DNA of 9,875 bases from Treponema sp. (GCA_031274565.1 JAISPY010000204.1:1-9875), one strand, 5' to 3'. Counted from the stretch's first letter, positions 1 through 7,002 are shown. Program-made: numbers and translations. The notes: generated from the sequence alone by a model not told the origin.

Positions 1-1682
1 ATGTCCCTGGTTTGGGCAGGCTTCCAAATGGTCCAGTGATCCGGCGGACTCTGTTCCAGGAAGCGTTTGAAGGACCTGCGGCCTGATATACCGGACCCAG
101 AAGGGGTTGCAAAGGCCAGGACCCCCCCCGGTTTGAGGAGCCGGTACAGTTCCCACAAGACCGCTGCGGGCCGTTCAAAATGTTCGATTACATACCAGAG
201 GGAGATGAGGTCAAACCCTTCACGAGTTACTTCTTCTGGCAACGGGGTTTCCGGGAAAAAACCCTGGAATGCGGGGATCCGGAGCTCATCCCGCACATAC
301 CGGACTGCGTCTTCAGCAGGATCCATGCCAAAAGGCGCAAACCCCTCTTCTCGGGCGGCAACCAGGAACGGCCCGTATGCACAGCCTATATCTAGGACCC
401 GGGGCTGGGGAAAACCTCCGGTTCGGGACAAAAGCCGCTTAATCCGGCCCAGCCGGTCTTTACCGGCTTGTACGAGGTTCGGAAAATCTTCAAGGTAGGT
501 CTTTCCATACTGCCGCTTATACAACGTAAAGAAGTAGTCCCGTTCATATACTATGGGCGGCAAAGAGGAACGGAGGAGGTACACCGTCCCGCAACGGCCG
601 CACCGCCGGTAGGTCCGATCCGGGAACCGGGCGCAGACCGGATCCTTAGCCGGGACCTGATTCCCGCAGATAGGGCAGGATACGGGAACCCGGAGGCTGG
701 AAACCGCCAGCAGATCGCCGAGATTCCGGGGAGAAGGGGCTGCATCCCCTCCCGGCGGATCAAGCTCATAGCGTGTCCGAATCCGCTCACAGCGATTCCC
801 CAAGGCATGCAGCGCTTCGTCATTGAGGAGGAGCGCTTCAGGGGTCTTGGTATAGAGGATGCGCCTTAAGCGCCGCACACCCTTTTCCCTAATTCCCGCA
901 GACAGGAAACCCGCATGGTGGGCTAGTTGCTCGTGATACCTGCCGGGGGATAGGAGAATCACCGGTACCCGGGCAGCCAGGCTTTCAAAAGCCGTAAGGC
1001 CAAAATGCGTAACCAGCAGATCATATTCCGCAAGCTGTTCCCGGAGTTCCGCCAATCCCTCCACAACCCGGATTCCGGCGGCGGCCAGGGCCTTCGCGCC
1101 TGCCGGGTTGTGTCCACCGAAAAGCGCGGTAATGGCGGTTTGTCCCGGGGCTTTCAGGGCGAGGCACACGGGAAGGGTAAGCCCTGCAGGATCCTCCATA
1201 CCGAAACTCACCAGGACGTGCAGGGTAAGCCGCTTTGGAGCGGTGAAGGAAGCGCGCCGGTTTTGCGGAAGCGGGAGGAGACCCGGGGAAAGTATATTGG
1301 GGGTGGATCTACCCGGAGGACCGGGAAGCAGATCCATAAGAAAATCAAAGCTATCCCGCCGCGGCCCTCCCTCATCAATGCCGATGAGCGGGGCGAGGGC
1401 GGACCATCGGGCGAATTCTGCGGGAGTGGTTCTGAAGCAGTCCAGAATAATACCTTCCCAGGGTTTTGTTCTGAGGGTCTTTTCGTCGCGTATAAGCCAC
1501 GGTATACAATCTTCTGAAAACAGGGGGGAGTGTACCTCCTCCTCCCTAAGCCCCGGAATAGTGAGATAGGCCTCCCGGTGCCGGGAGCGGAGGGAACGGA
1601 CCAGAACCACGGAACGGACCAGGTGCCCTCCCCCGCGGCCTTTTTCAAAGGTGGAAACTACCAGGAGGGGACCCCGCATCAT
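1..1682 (-). CDS. SpsG/PseG-like GT-B domain + zinc ribbon + SAM methyltransferase fusion (partial, C-terminus off window)
   Basis: My translation gives 560 residues without a stop, open at the left edge. Residues 1-300 resemble SpsG/PseG/MurG-type GT-B proteins: a Gly-rich loop GRGGGH at 15-20, then a C-terminal signature near 225-252 (THFGLTAFESLA, later HEQ). Residues 336-364 form a zinc ribbon (CPIC, 21 residues, CGRC). Residues about 425-560 are a class I methyltransferase: motif I VLDIGCAYG at 429-437, an acidic residue in GMDPAED at 452-458, YVIEHFE near 497-503, and LKPGG at 516-520. It is the last visible gene of the operon. Its start overlaps the spsF stop (ATGATG, two in-frame ATGs at 1682 and 1679), with AGGGG about 10 nt upstream as a ribosome site. 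Known for the families: SpsG/PseG enzymes act on nucleotide sugars, and ribbon-methyltransferases often modify sugars. The exact reaction is unknown, so a sugar-transfer-then-methylation role is inference. Confidence 0.85.
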   Translation of the reverse strand, partial: MMRGPLLVVSTFEKGRGGGHLVRSVVLVRSLRSRHREAYLTIPGLREEEVHSPLFSEDCIPWLIRDEKTLRTKPWEGIILDCFRTTPAEFARWSALAPLIGIDEGGPRRDSFDFLMDLLPGPPGRSTPNILSPGLLPLPQNRRASFTAPKRLTLHVLVSFGMEDPAGLTLPVCLALKAPGQTAITALFGGHNPAGAKALAAAGIRVVEGLAELREQLAEYDLLVTHFGLTAFESLAARVPVILLSPGRYHEQLAHHAGFLSAGIREKGVRRLRRILYTKTPEALLLNDEALHALGNRCERIRTRYELDPPGGDAAPSPRNLGDLLAVSSLRVPVSCPICGNQVPAKDPVCARFPDRTYRRCGRCGTVYLLRSSLPPIVYERDYFFTLYKRQYGKTYLEDFPNLVQAGKDRLGRIKRLLSRTGGFPQPRVLDIGCAYGPFLVAAREEGFAPFGMDPAEDAVRYVRDELRIPAFQGFFPETPLPEEVTREGFDLISLWYVIEHFERPAAVLWELYRLLKPGGVLAFATPSGSGISGRRSFKRFLEQSPPDHWTIWKPAQTRD

Positions 1683-2383
1683 GGCAGTTCATCCCCTGAC
1701 GGAAAAAGGGCCTTGCGATAGGCGGTAATGATGGTCTCCCCGCGAAAAGGATGTGATCCAGGCTCCCGGTGCAGGGTCTCAAACAGTACCTGCGCCCGTT
1801 GGTAATCTTCCGGCGTATCGATGCTTATCCGTAGCGACGGAGCCTGCCATACCAGGGGGGCCAAGGGCCGGTGGAGCAGGAACCATTCGGGATGGGTATA
1901 CAAATAGGGACACACATGTTCCCGTTCAGGTTTGAAGGCGGCCTCCCTTTCTGCCCTGAGCAGGGCTTCTGCGGCAACGGATTCCACTCCCGCGCCGTGG
2001 GGCAGTCCGCTGTACCCGGCATAATCGGCCTTACGGTCCAAGGCCTCCTGGTTGAGAACATTCGCCGCATCCGCAAAGACAAAGGGATTGTCCGCGGTTG
2101 CCCTGATAAGACGGTCTATTCCGAAGCGACGCACCGCATCCCCATACCGGCTTAACACATCTTCCTTTGATCCTCCAAGGAGATCAAAACCAGCCTGCTC
2201 CGCCAAGGGGCCAAAGGCTACAACGCAGTCCTCTGGGCAGGCCAGGACATACCGGTCACCGCGCACCCCCTTGAGGGCCTCCATGACCCGCAGGACCAGG
2301 GGTTTGCCCCCCAGGGGGAGGAGCGACTTTCCAGGAAGGCGGGTTGAATCAAGCCGCGCCTGGAGTACCACCGCAGTCATCAT
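1679..2383 (-). CDS. spsF: SpsF-type cytidylyltransferase (CMP-sugar synthetase family)
   Basis: This 234-residue protein belongs to the SpsF / CMP-KDO-synthetase-like family, which charges an acidic or unusual sugar with a nucleotide (normally CMP) in the cytosol. The nucleotide-binding loop QARLDSTRLPGK is at residues 8-19, the acidic metal-site region ATADNPF at 95-101, LPHG at 127-130, and the family's late DTPED motif at 189-193. All key elements look intact and the length is normal, so it is probably active. The start is the first of two consecutive ATGs (2383 and 2380); the upstream gene's TGA lies between them, so translation is probably coupled. There is no good ribosome site of its own. 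Neighbouring glycosyltransferase, SpsG-like and methyltransferase genes suggest that it supplies the activated sugar for a surface or flagellin glycan. The substrate cannot be read from sequence. Confidence 0.9.
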   Translation of the reverse strand: MMTAVVLQARLDSTRLPGKSLLPLGGKPLVLRVMEALKGVRGDRYVLACPEDCVVAFGPLAEQAGFDLLGGSKEDVLSRYGDAVRRFGIDRLIRATADNPFVFADAANVLNQEALDRKADYAGYSGLPHGAGVESVAAEALLRAEREAAFKPEREHVCPYLYTHPEWFLLHRPLAPLVWQAPSLRISIDTPEDYQRAQVLFETLHREPGSHPFRGETIITAYRKALFPSGDELP

Positions 2384-3501
2384 TCAGCAGGCCCTGAACC
2401 TTCGATTCGCTGGGGTTCACTTTTCGGCGGTTCAAATCTGAGTACTTCCAGCCCCAGATTTTCCATTCTCCCCTCTTCGGTCCGGGTATGATCCTCTGAA
2501 AGTTCGCCGATATCCTCCCAGAGTTCGGTTATGGCCCGGGCGTCACTGCGAAAACGGTAGCGGTTCGTCTTAACCCATTGGCGTCCCTGGGAAAAATCAT
2601 GCCACGCGGCAAAGAGGCCCTGGCCGCTCCGCCAGAGATAGCCCGGGAAACGCCTGAGCGGAATAGAGGCGGAATCCCCTCGGAAGACCGGCGCCAGATT
2701 TTTAAGATAAAAGCGCCGGTAGCTTTCATCCGCGGTACTATCCTCAGGGGGCGTCTCTCCATCATAGGAAAGCCGTATCAGTTGGGTGGCGCTGATCTGC
2801 TCTCCCCACAGATACGCCCGGAACCCGAAATCCATGAGCTGCCAGTGGGTGCTTTTTAAGGTGCTGTCAAAACCTCCCAGCCGAATAAACCGGATCCTAT
2901 CATAGATGCCGACCCCGTCAAAGGGGTACAGGGAGAGCTGTCCTTCCTTGGCCGGGGCAAAGAAGAGGGGTTTCACCGTGGTATGGAACACCGCCGGAGC
3001 GGTAAGGGTGGGCAGGGTTTCAAAATGGGAATTCTGAATCAACGGCACCGTACAAAGCCGTTTATATGCGCTTTTTTGCCCTTCTCCCTTGTACAGTTCT
3101 TCCTTCCCCAGCCTAAGCCGCTCTTCCATTCGGGAAGCGCCGCCACTATGGAGGATCCGCAGATCATTCCGCAATACAAAAAACAGCGGGCTGGAGAGTT
3201 CTGACGCCGCCAGGTTGATCTGTTCCCCCAGGCTCACCGCCTCTTTCAACAAAATGAACCGCACCTGCGGAAAAAGTCCGGAGAGTTCTTCCACATCGTA
3301 GCGTTCCTGAGGGCCTTCCATGGAGATGATATAATCAAACCCTGCTTTTTCCAGTTCTTGGAAACGGATGCGCCGGGGATAACGCCCTCCCCCCCGGCCC
3401 AGCAGTACTGCGGAAAGCCCGGTGGAAGCTCCCCGCTCGGTCCCCCCCACAGCGGTATAAGAAGGTAGGGTATCGTTAAAAATTGTAGGTATAGTATTCA
3501 T
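2380..3501 (-). CDS. divergent family-2-like (GT-A) glycosyltransferase
   Basis: This 373-residue protein is not close to any family I can name with certainty, but its layout is that of GT2 enzymes. Residues 53-113 read as the donor-binding half: FDYIIS, then GEQINLAASELSSPLF and the hydrophobic strand ending in RND (N112, D113), where the DXD-type acidic pair normally sits. Residues 200-245 match the acceptor half: RFIRLGGFD at 204-212, then a D224-F-G-F-R block, then ISATQLIRLSYDGE. There is no signal peptide or clear membrane helix, so it is probably cytosolic. I chose ATG 3501 because it sits 7 codons upstream of the end of the spiro-SPASM gene and gives a plausible N-terminus; a GGGGTG lies just upstream. 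The frame stays open to 3675, but that part only shadows the neighbouring gene. The stop overlaps spsF. Function as a glycosyltransferase is inferred from pattern only. Confidence 0.7.
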   Translation of the reverse strand: MNTIPTIFNDTLPSYTAVGGTERGASTGLSAVLLGRGGGRYPRRIRFQELEKAGFDYIISMEGPQERYDVEELSGLFPQVRFILLKEAVSLGEQINLAASELSSPLFFVLRNDLRILHSGGASRMEERLRLGKEELYKGEGQKSAYKRLCTVPLIQNSHFETLPTLTAPAVFHTTVKPLFFAPAKEGQLSLYPFDGVGIYDRIRFIRLGGFDSTLKSTHWQLMDFGFRAYLWGEQISATQLIRLSYDGETPPEDSTADESYRRFYLKNLAPVFRGDSASIPLRRFPGYLWRSGQGLFAAWHDFSQGRQWVKTNRYRFRSDARAITELWEDIGELSEDHTRTEEGRMENLGLEVLRFEPPKSEPQRIEGSGPAE

Positions 3502-5035
3502 CACACCCCGCGCAGATGCCGGTATAGGCCGACGTACCCTGTTCCCGGTAGAAAACTGCACCCCGATCCCAAATGGTTGGTAGCGACTCAGCAAACACAT
3601 TGCCCAGGATCCCTTTTTCCGTCCCCCCGGTAAGGGCGGCCAGATCTTCCCTGCAGCAGGGAACGGTTCCGTCAAGCAAGATCACCATATCCCGCATGAG
3701 ATGCCAGCAGGGTTGGCGCTTTACCGGTGAGAGATCCGCCGCCCCCAATGCAGGCAAGGCGCCACAGAAATGATCGTATTTCTGGATGATGCTCGCCGCC
3801 CCGGCTTCTTTCCAGAACCGGTAAAAGTGTTCGATGTCATCTTCGAAGCCCTTGACCCTGACCGCTTGCACATAGGCATCTCGGGGGAAAAGCCGGGTCA
3901 AGGTTTTAGCGGTGGCAAGAGCCTGGGCATAGCCTGGACCCCGGATTTCCCGGTACCGTTCAGGGTCCTGGGCGTCCAGGGAGATTATCCACGAGAGGGG
4001 CGCCATCCGGTTGCGCCGGGGCAGGGCTTGCCGGGCTTCTGTCGCCGCCTGTTCAAGCTCTTCGGTCTTCCAGCCCAGGCCGGAAGTTTCGATAATCAGG
4101 GATAGCTCAGGCCGAGCGAGTACCCGGCGGATAAGTTCCAGCTTTGCAGGATGGAGACCGAATTCCCCCCACAGGGAAAGATCGATAACCCCATCTCCGG
4201 CAAAGGAAATGATCCGTTCCAAGAGTTCCGCAAAACGGTCCGCCGCAAGAAAGTCTTTTCGTTGGGTAAGGTCCCCCGCACCCTGAAACCGGGGATAGGG
4301 ACAGAGGGTACAGCGCTGGGGACAGGGACCTGCTGCCTGTATACTGAAGAAATTAGGAAGGGTCCGCAGGAGCTCAGGTTGTTCGGTGATTATTTTTTCA
4401 GCGTCCTGGGCACAGGAAAAACCCGCTTCCGCAAACCGGGTCAAGAGCAGGAGATTCCGCTTAGTATCCGCGGCAAGACTCAGCCGGTGGTAGCGGAGAT
4501 CCACCGGGGAAATCACCGTTTCTATATCAAAGGCATTGATATCTTTCTGTATCACCGAAAACAGGGCATCCCGCTCCATCGGATCTTCCGTATCCCCGGC
4601 TAGTTTTGCGAGAATCCCCCCCATACCCGGACCCAATATTTCCGGGGCAAGACCGTAGGGCCAGCCGTCGGCATAAGAATATTCCGCCGCATACCGGAGG
4701 TGTCGTTCGGCAATGGCCTTGGCAAGATCCGGATCCAAGAAAGGACAATCCGCCCAGGCAACATAGGTGTAATCAAAGCCTTCAGATTCCCGGGCAATGG
4801 TATCAAGGACTTGTTTTCTGGTCCATGAGGATGCCGGTATACACGCAATCCCCACTCCTTGGACCAGATCGCTTTGCCGCATCAGCGGATCCTGCATTAG
4901 GAGGAGAATTTTACGGGTATTCGGAAACGCAGCCGCTCGTTCTACCGCCCGGTCAAAGGCGCTTTTCCCTGCAAAGACCTGCTCATAGGCCGCCTCAGTA
5001 AGGCTGCCCCCATATAATACTGCCAGGGCATTCAT
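3476..5035 (-). CDS. spiro-SPASM radical SAM protein with N-terminal nucleotidyltransferase-like domain
   Basis: 519 residues in two parts. Residues 1-170 look like a decayed SpsF-type nucleotidyltransferase: AWADCPF at 93-99 and GWPYG at 124-128 match ATADNPF and GLPHG of the SpsF encoded two genes downstream, but the QAR-STRLPGK loop is missing. Residues 230-440 are a radical SAM domain with the cluster motif CPQRCTLC (C238, C242, C245). The C-terminus is a SPASM domain (C443, C460, C461, C508, C511), with GTVPCC and a terminal CAGCDE; such domains bind auxiliary iron-sulfur clusters. The family is, to my knowledge, confined to spirochaetes and has no assigned reaction. ATG 5035 is the earliest possible start, since TAA lies two codons upstream in frame. 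There is no convincing Shine-Dalgarno. First gene of the operon; a GCCGATAT box lies 9 nt before the ATG. Radical chemistry on a nucleotide sugar or peptide is inference. Confidence 0.88.
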   Translation of the reverse strand: MNALAVLYGGSLTEAAYEQVFAGKSAFDRAVERAAAFPNTRKILLLMQDPLMRQSDLVQGVGIACIPASSWTRKQVLDTIARESEGFDYTYVAWADCPFLDPDLAKAIAERHLRYAAEYSYADGWPYGLAPEILGPGMGGILAKLAGDTEDPMERDALFSVIQKDINAFDIETVISPVDLRYHRLSLAADTKRNLLLLTRFAEAGFSCAQDAEKIITEQPELLRTLPNFFSIQAAGPCPQRCTLCPYPRFQGAGDLTQRKDFLAADRFAELLERIISFAGDGVIDLSLWGEFGLHPAKLELIRRVLARPELSLIIETSGLGWKTEELEQAATEARQALPRRNRMAPLSWIISLDAQDPERYREIRGPGYAQALATAKTLTRLFPRDAYVQAVRVKGFEDDIEHFYRFWKEAGAASIIQKYDHFCGALPALGAADLSPVKRQPCWHLMRDMVILLDGTVPCCREDLAALTGGTEKGILGNVFAESLPTIWDRGAVFYREQGTSAYTGICAGCDEYYTYNF

Positions 5036-5174
5036 ACCTTACCAATATCGGCATTCTTGGTACCAACCAATAGAGCCGCCCGCTGCTTTAGGACCCGCTC
5101 CCTTCGGCTTCCGCCCCGGGAACCTTCCTGAAGACCCATGAGCGCAGTCAAGCCCAGGGCGAAAGCAGTCCCAT

Positions 5175-5215
5175 AAAAAAAGCGTCTCTTACAACCGGGG
5201 GAGGTAAGAGACGCT
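5175..5215 (-). terminator. intrinsic terminator of the CBM9-like gene
   Basis: A perfect 11-bp stem (arms 5181-5191 and 5205-5215, AGCGTCTCTTA on the transcribed strand) with a 13-nt loop is followed by seven T's on the minus strand (5181-5175). It begins 73 nt downstream of the CBM9-like stop codon and separates that gene from the spiro-SPASM operon, so the operon either has its own promoter in the 140 nt left or relies on read-through. Confidence 0.9.
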
Positions 5216-5288
5216 GCTGGGTATGGATCTGGTATGTAAGAACCACCCACGAATACCATGCCCTACTGGGTATTACTAGAAAAAATCC

Positions 5289-6011
5289 TCAGGGAATCAG
5301 TCTAAACCGGCCAAAGGAAGCGGCAAGATGAATATCAGGGGTTTCTGATACCGAGGCCAGATTATCAATCCAGGATATCCATCGGGGCTCCTCGGCGTCG
5401 GTGCTCCACTCAGCCCGGAAAATACCCGCCAGCAGCAGGGTCTCGTTATCCTCGTTAAGAATACCCACTTCCCGGAACGATTCAAGAGGAATGACTCCTT
5501 CCACTGAATAGCGTCCGTCAAAGATCCTGCCGGCTACTTGCTGATCGGTAAATCCCCAATCATTGTCCTGATCCCGCAAATAATACACCACCGAATAATC
5601 GCGGACATGGCCTAAGGCGTCAATGGAAACCGAATAATACGGAGGAAGTTCCCCTTCTACCGGCCGGTCGATCTGGTGAGCGGCAAAAAGCAACTGCACC
5701 GAATCTAAGCTGGCAATCTCTTCCTCGTCTCCTACTTCTTCGGCGGATACGATATCCTCGTCTTCAAGCACGAAGGAGAAATAGAAGTTATCCGCGTCAT
5801 GATAGGCCCTGAACACCGTTGCAGGAGCCGCTTCCTCTTCCCAAGGCAAAATAAAGTTGCCGATCGGGGGAACCGTATCCCAGACCCGCTCGTCCACCAC
5901 GCCATCAAGAATGAACACGGCTTCTTCGCGATTAACCACATCATAGGTTTCCGCAAAAACCATTCCCGTCGCAGCTATGAGCACCATAGCCAACACCCAT
6001 TTTCTTAGCAT
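5289..6011 (-). CDS. secreted CBM9-like carbohydrate-binding protein
   Basis: 240 residues. Residues 1-20 are a typical signal peptide (basic start, hydrophobic core, cleavage after VFA), so the protein is exported to the periplasm or beyond. The rest is one CBM9-like / DOMON-type beta-sandwich: LDGVVDERVWDTVPP at 35-49, AYHDADNFYFSFVLEDEDI at 69-87, DSVQLLF at 103-109, and the family's closing strand PDIHLAASFGRFRL at 225-238. No catalytic domain is attached, and the protein is strongly acidic (an EEE run at 58-60, E/D-rich 81-98). Known CBM9 domains bind sugar ends or lipids/heme in other contexts; which applies here is unknown. The start is secure: GGAGG at 6021-6025 lies 9 nt upstream of the ATG. 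It is a single-gene unit with its own promoter candidate and terminator, and may be controlled by the adjacent TetR protein. Confidence 0.8.
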   Translation of the reverse strand: MLRKWVLAMVLIAATGMVFAETYDVVNREEAVFILDGVVDERVWDTVPPIGNFILPWEEEAAPATVFRAYHDADNFYFSFVLEDEDIVSAEEVGDEEEIASLDSVQLLFAAHQIDRPVEGELPPYYSVSIDALGHVRDYSVVYYLRDQDNDWGFTDQQVAGRIFDGRYSVEGVIPLESFREVGILNEDNETLLLAGIFRAEWSTDAEEPRWISWIDNLASVSETPDIHLAASFGRFRLIP

Positions 6012-6082
6012 TTAATTAACCCTCCGATAAACAATGCTCTTAAACAATACTCTGTTACAAAAGATAGTATTATTTATAGATT

Positions 6083-6112
6083 ACCATACCCCATTCTTTA
6101 TAGGTATGACAA
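6083..6112 (-). promoter_or_regulatory. candidate promoter of the CBM9-like gene, with inverted repeat
   Basis: Minus-strand TTGTCA (6107-6112, five of six bases of the -35 consensus) is 18 nt from TATGGT (6083-6088, four of six of the -10). The -35 is followed by ATACCTA, just as in the tetR promoter. CATACC and GGTATG arms (6103-6108 and 6085-6090) bracket the spacer as a 6-bp inverted repeat, a possible operator. The leader would be roughly 65 nt and ends in a good GGAGG. Confidence 0.45.
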
Positions 6113-6232
6113 GAGTCCCCTTTAGTAGATATATCAGGATAGATGGAGCGTATCCATAGCCGGTGGTTTGGGGGGCTTTTGCTAGGCCCCGCTCTATTTG
6201 CTTCTTTACCCTGCTCGGGAAGCATCAGAGGC

Positions 6233-6262
6233 ATATACCTATCATTCGGTATAGTACCGATA
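6233..6262 (+). repeat. second copy of the tetR promoter/operator segment (inverted)
   Basis: These 30 nt, read on the plus strand, match the minus-strand segment upstream of tetR (6875-6904) at 26 of 30 positions, and all four differences are transitions. The copy contains the palindrome TCGGTA-TAG-TACCGA (6246-6260). The -35 is not conserved here (AGAGGC instead of TTGTCG), so this copy keeps the operator but probably not a strong promoter. The surrounding gap, 6012-6284, holds no gene I can support. Confidence 0.7.
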
Positions 6263-6284
6263 CTAATCAGCTCCCCCGTACCCC

Positions 6285-6875
6285 CTATGAAAAAATACCG
6301 TATAGGTACTGATGAATGATTCGGTATTGCAGATACGCATCGATTTGGATTTCACGCTGCACGGCGCCATCAATGGAAAGGGCTGCCCAGGTTTCAATGA
6401 GTCCCCTAAAGGTTTCGGCGTATACCTTTTCCCGATTCCGCAACGGAGCATGATCCTCCGCAGCGGCTATAAACAGTCTTTCCAGGAGCGCAACCAGTTC
6501 CCGTCGAAGCCTATGCCCCGGAGCATACCCGGCTGTCTCCGGAGCAGCGGAAAAAAGACTCATCCCCAATCGGTAGAACGAGGTATCCCGGTGGGCAAAG
6601 GAGATGGTCTCCCGTAAGATAGCCGTCAAATTCATGCCTATATCATGCCGGTATTCCGCCGCTTTTCGGGTTATCCTGAGAAGCTCCGCGCCATGTTCGG
6701 CAATGATGGCCTCTAGGAGTCCCTGCTTGCTTTTGAAATAGTAGTACAGGGTCGGCTTGGTGATCCCCGCTTCGGTAACAATTTCCTGGATACCCACGGA
6801 TGCATAACCTTTACGGGAAAACAAGTTCAGGGCTTTATCGAGGATTATGACCTTAGTATGTGCCGATGATTCCAT
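6285..6875 (-). CDS. TetR/AcrR-family transcriptional regulator
   Basis: 196 residues, the usual TetR length. The N-terminal DNA-binding domain is clear: ILDKALNLFSRKGYASVG at 11-28, then the helix-turn-helix 28-47 with the family signature EAGITKPTLYYYFKSK at 35-50 followed by LLEAI. Residues 60-196 are the helical ligand-binding/dimer domain, whose inducer cannot be read from sequence. The ATG at 6875 leaves the usual short tail before the first helix, and no other ATG is suitable. There is no Shine-Dalgarno: the start sits exactly 7 bases after the last base of a perfect TATAAT, which predicts a leaderless mRNA. A palindrome overlapping that -10 implies autorepression. A near-identical operator lies past its 3' end, and the next gene downstream (CBM9-like) has a related promoter, so that gene is the likeliest local target. 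Confidence 0.92.
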   Translation of the reverse strand: MESSAHTKVIILDKALNLFSRKGYASVGIQEIVTEAGITKPTLYYYFKSKQGLLEAIIAEHGAELLRITRKAAEYRHDIGMNLTAILRETISFAHRDTSFYRLGMSLFSAAPETAGYAPGHRLRRELVALLERLFIAAAEDHAPLRNREKVYAETFRGLIETWAALSIDGAVQREIQIDAYLQYRIIHQYLYGIFS

Positions 6876-6876
6876 A

Positions 6877-6910
6877 TCGGTATTATACTGAACGGTAGGT
6901 ATATCGACAA
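6877..6910 (-). promoter_or_regulatory. tetR promoter with overlapping operator palindrome
   Basis: On the minus strand TTGTCG (6905-6910) is 17 nt from a perfect TATAAT (6882-6887). The palindrome TCAGTA-TAA-TACCGA (6877-6891) covers the -10, so a bound repressor would block the polymerase. The predicted +1 is 6875, the A of the tetR ATG. A further TATACC half-site lies in the spacer (6898-6903). Confidence 0.8.
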
Positions 6911-6960
6911 TCCCCTACACCCTAGCCTATTTACCAACCTGATCATAAATATTGAGCTTA

Positions 6961-7002
6961 AATAAAAAGACGCTGTTCCAGCTGCAACCGGAACAACGTC
7001 TT
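6961..7002 (-). terminator. intrinsic terminator of flaB
   Basis: A 13-bp stem (6967-6979 with 6990-7002, one G-U pair) and 10-nt loop are followed on the minus strand by TTTATTT. It begins 54 nt after the flaB stop and isolates flaB from tetR. Confidence 0.93.

Noticed and set aside
67..2441. Several plus-strand open frames of 60-170 codons across the left region
   Set aside because: They are antisense shadows of the GC-rich minus-strand operon, with Arg/Ser/Pro-rich sequence and no recognisable domains.
2506..2513. Fourth GCCGATAT, plus strand
   Set aside because: It lies inside the GT2-like coding region, on the opposite strand, with no gene start after it.
3502..3675. Upstream extension of the GT2-like gene to 431 residues
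   Set aside because: It lies wholly inside the 3' part of the spiro-SPASM gene and reads as low-complexity shadow sequence; ATG 3501 fits the overlapping operon layout.
5032..5259. Minus-strand open frame of 75 codons (or 35 from an internal ATG at 5139) ending in an ATGA overlap with the spiro-SPASM start
   Set aside because: The long form runs through the CBM9 gene's terminator, neither start has a ribosome site, and the sequence resembles no protein I know. The overlap is suggestive but not enough.
6172..6190. GGGGC/GCCCC hairpin downstream of tetR as a terminator
   Set aside because: Only a 5-bp stem, and no T-run on the minus strand where it would be needed; the plus strand has no gene to end.
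6143..6319. Plus-strand 58-codon frame with a hydrophobic, lipoprotein-like N-terminus (SLPC near residue 23)
   Set aside because: The AGGA is only 3 nt from the ATG, no promoter is visible, it carries the operator repeat inside it, and its end is antisense to tetR. Probably chance.
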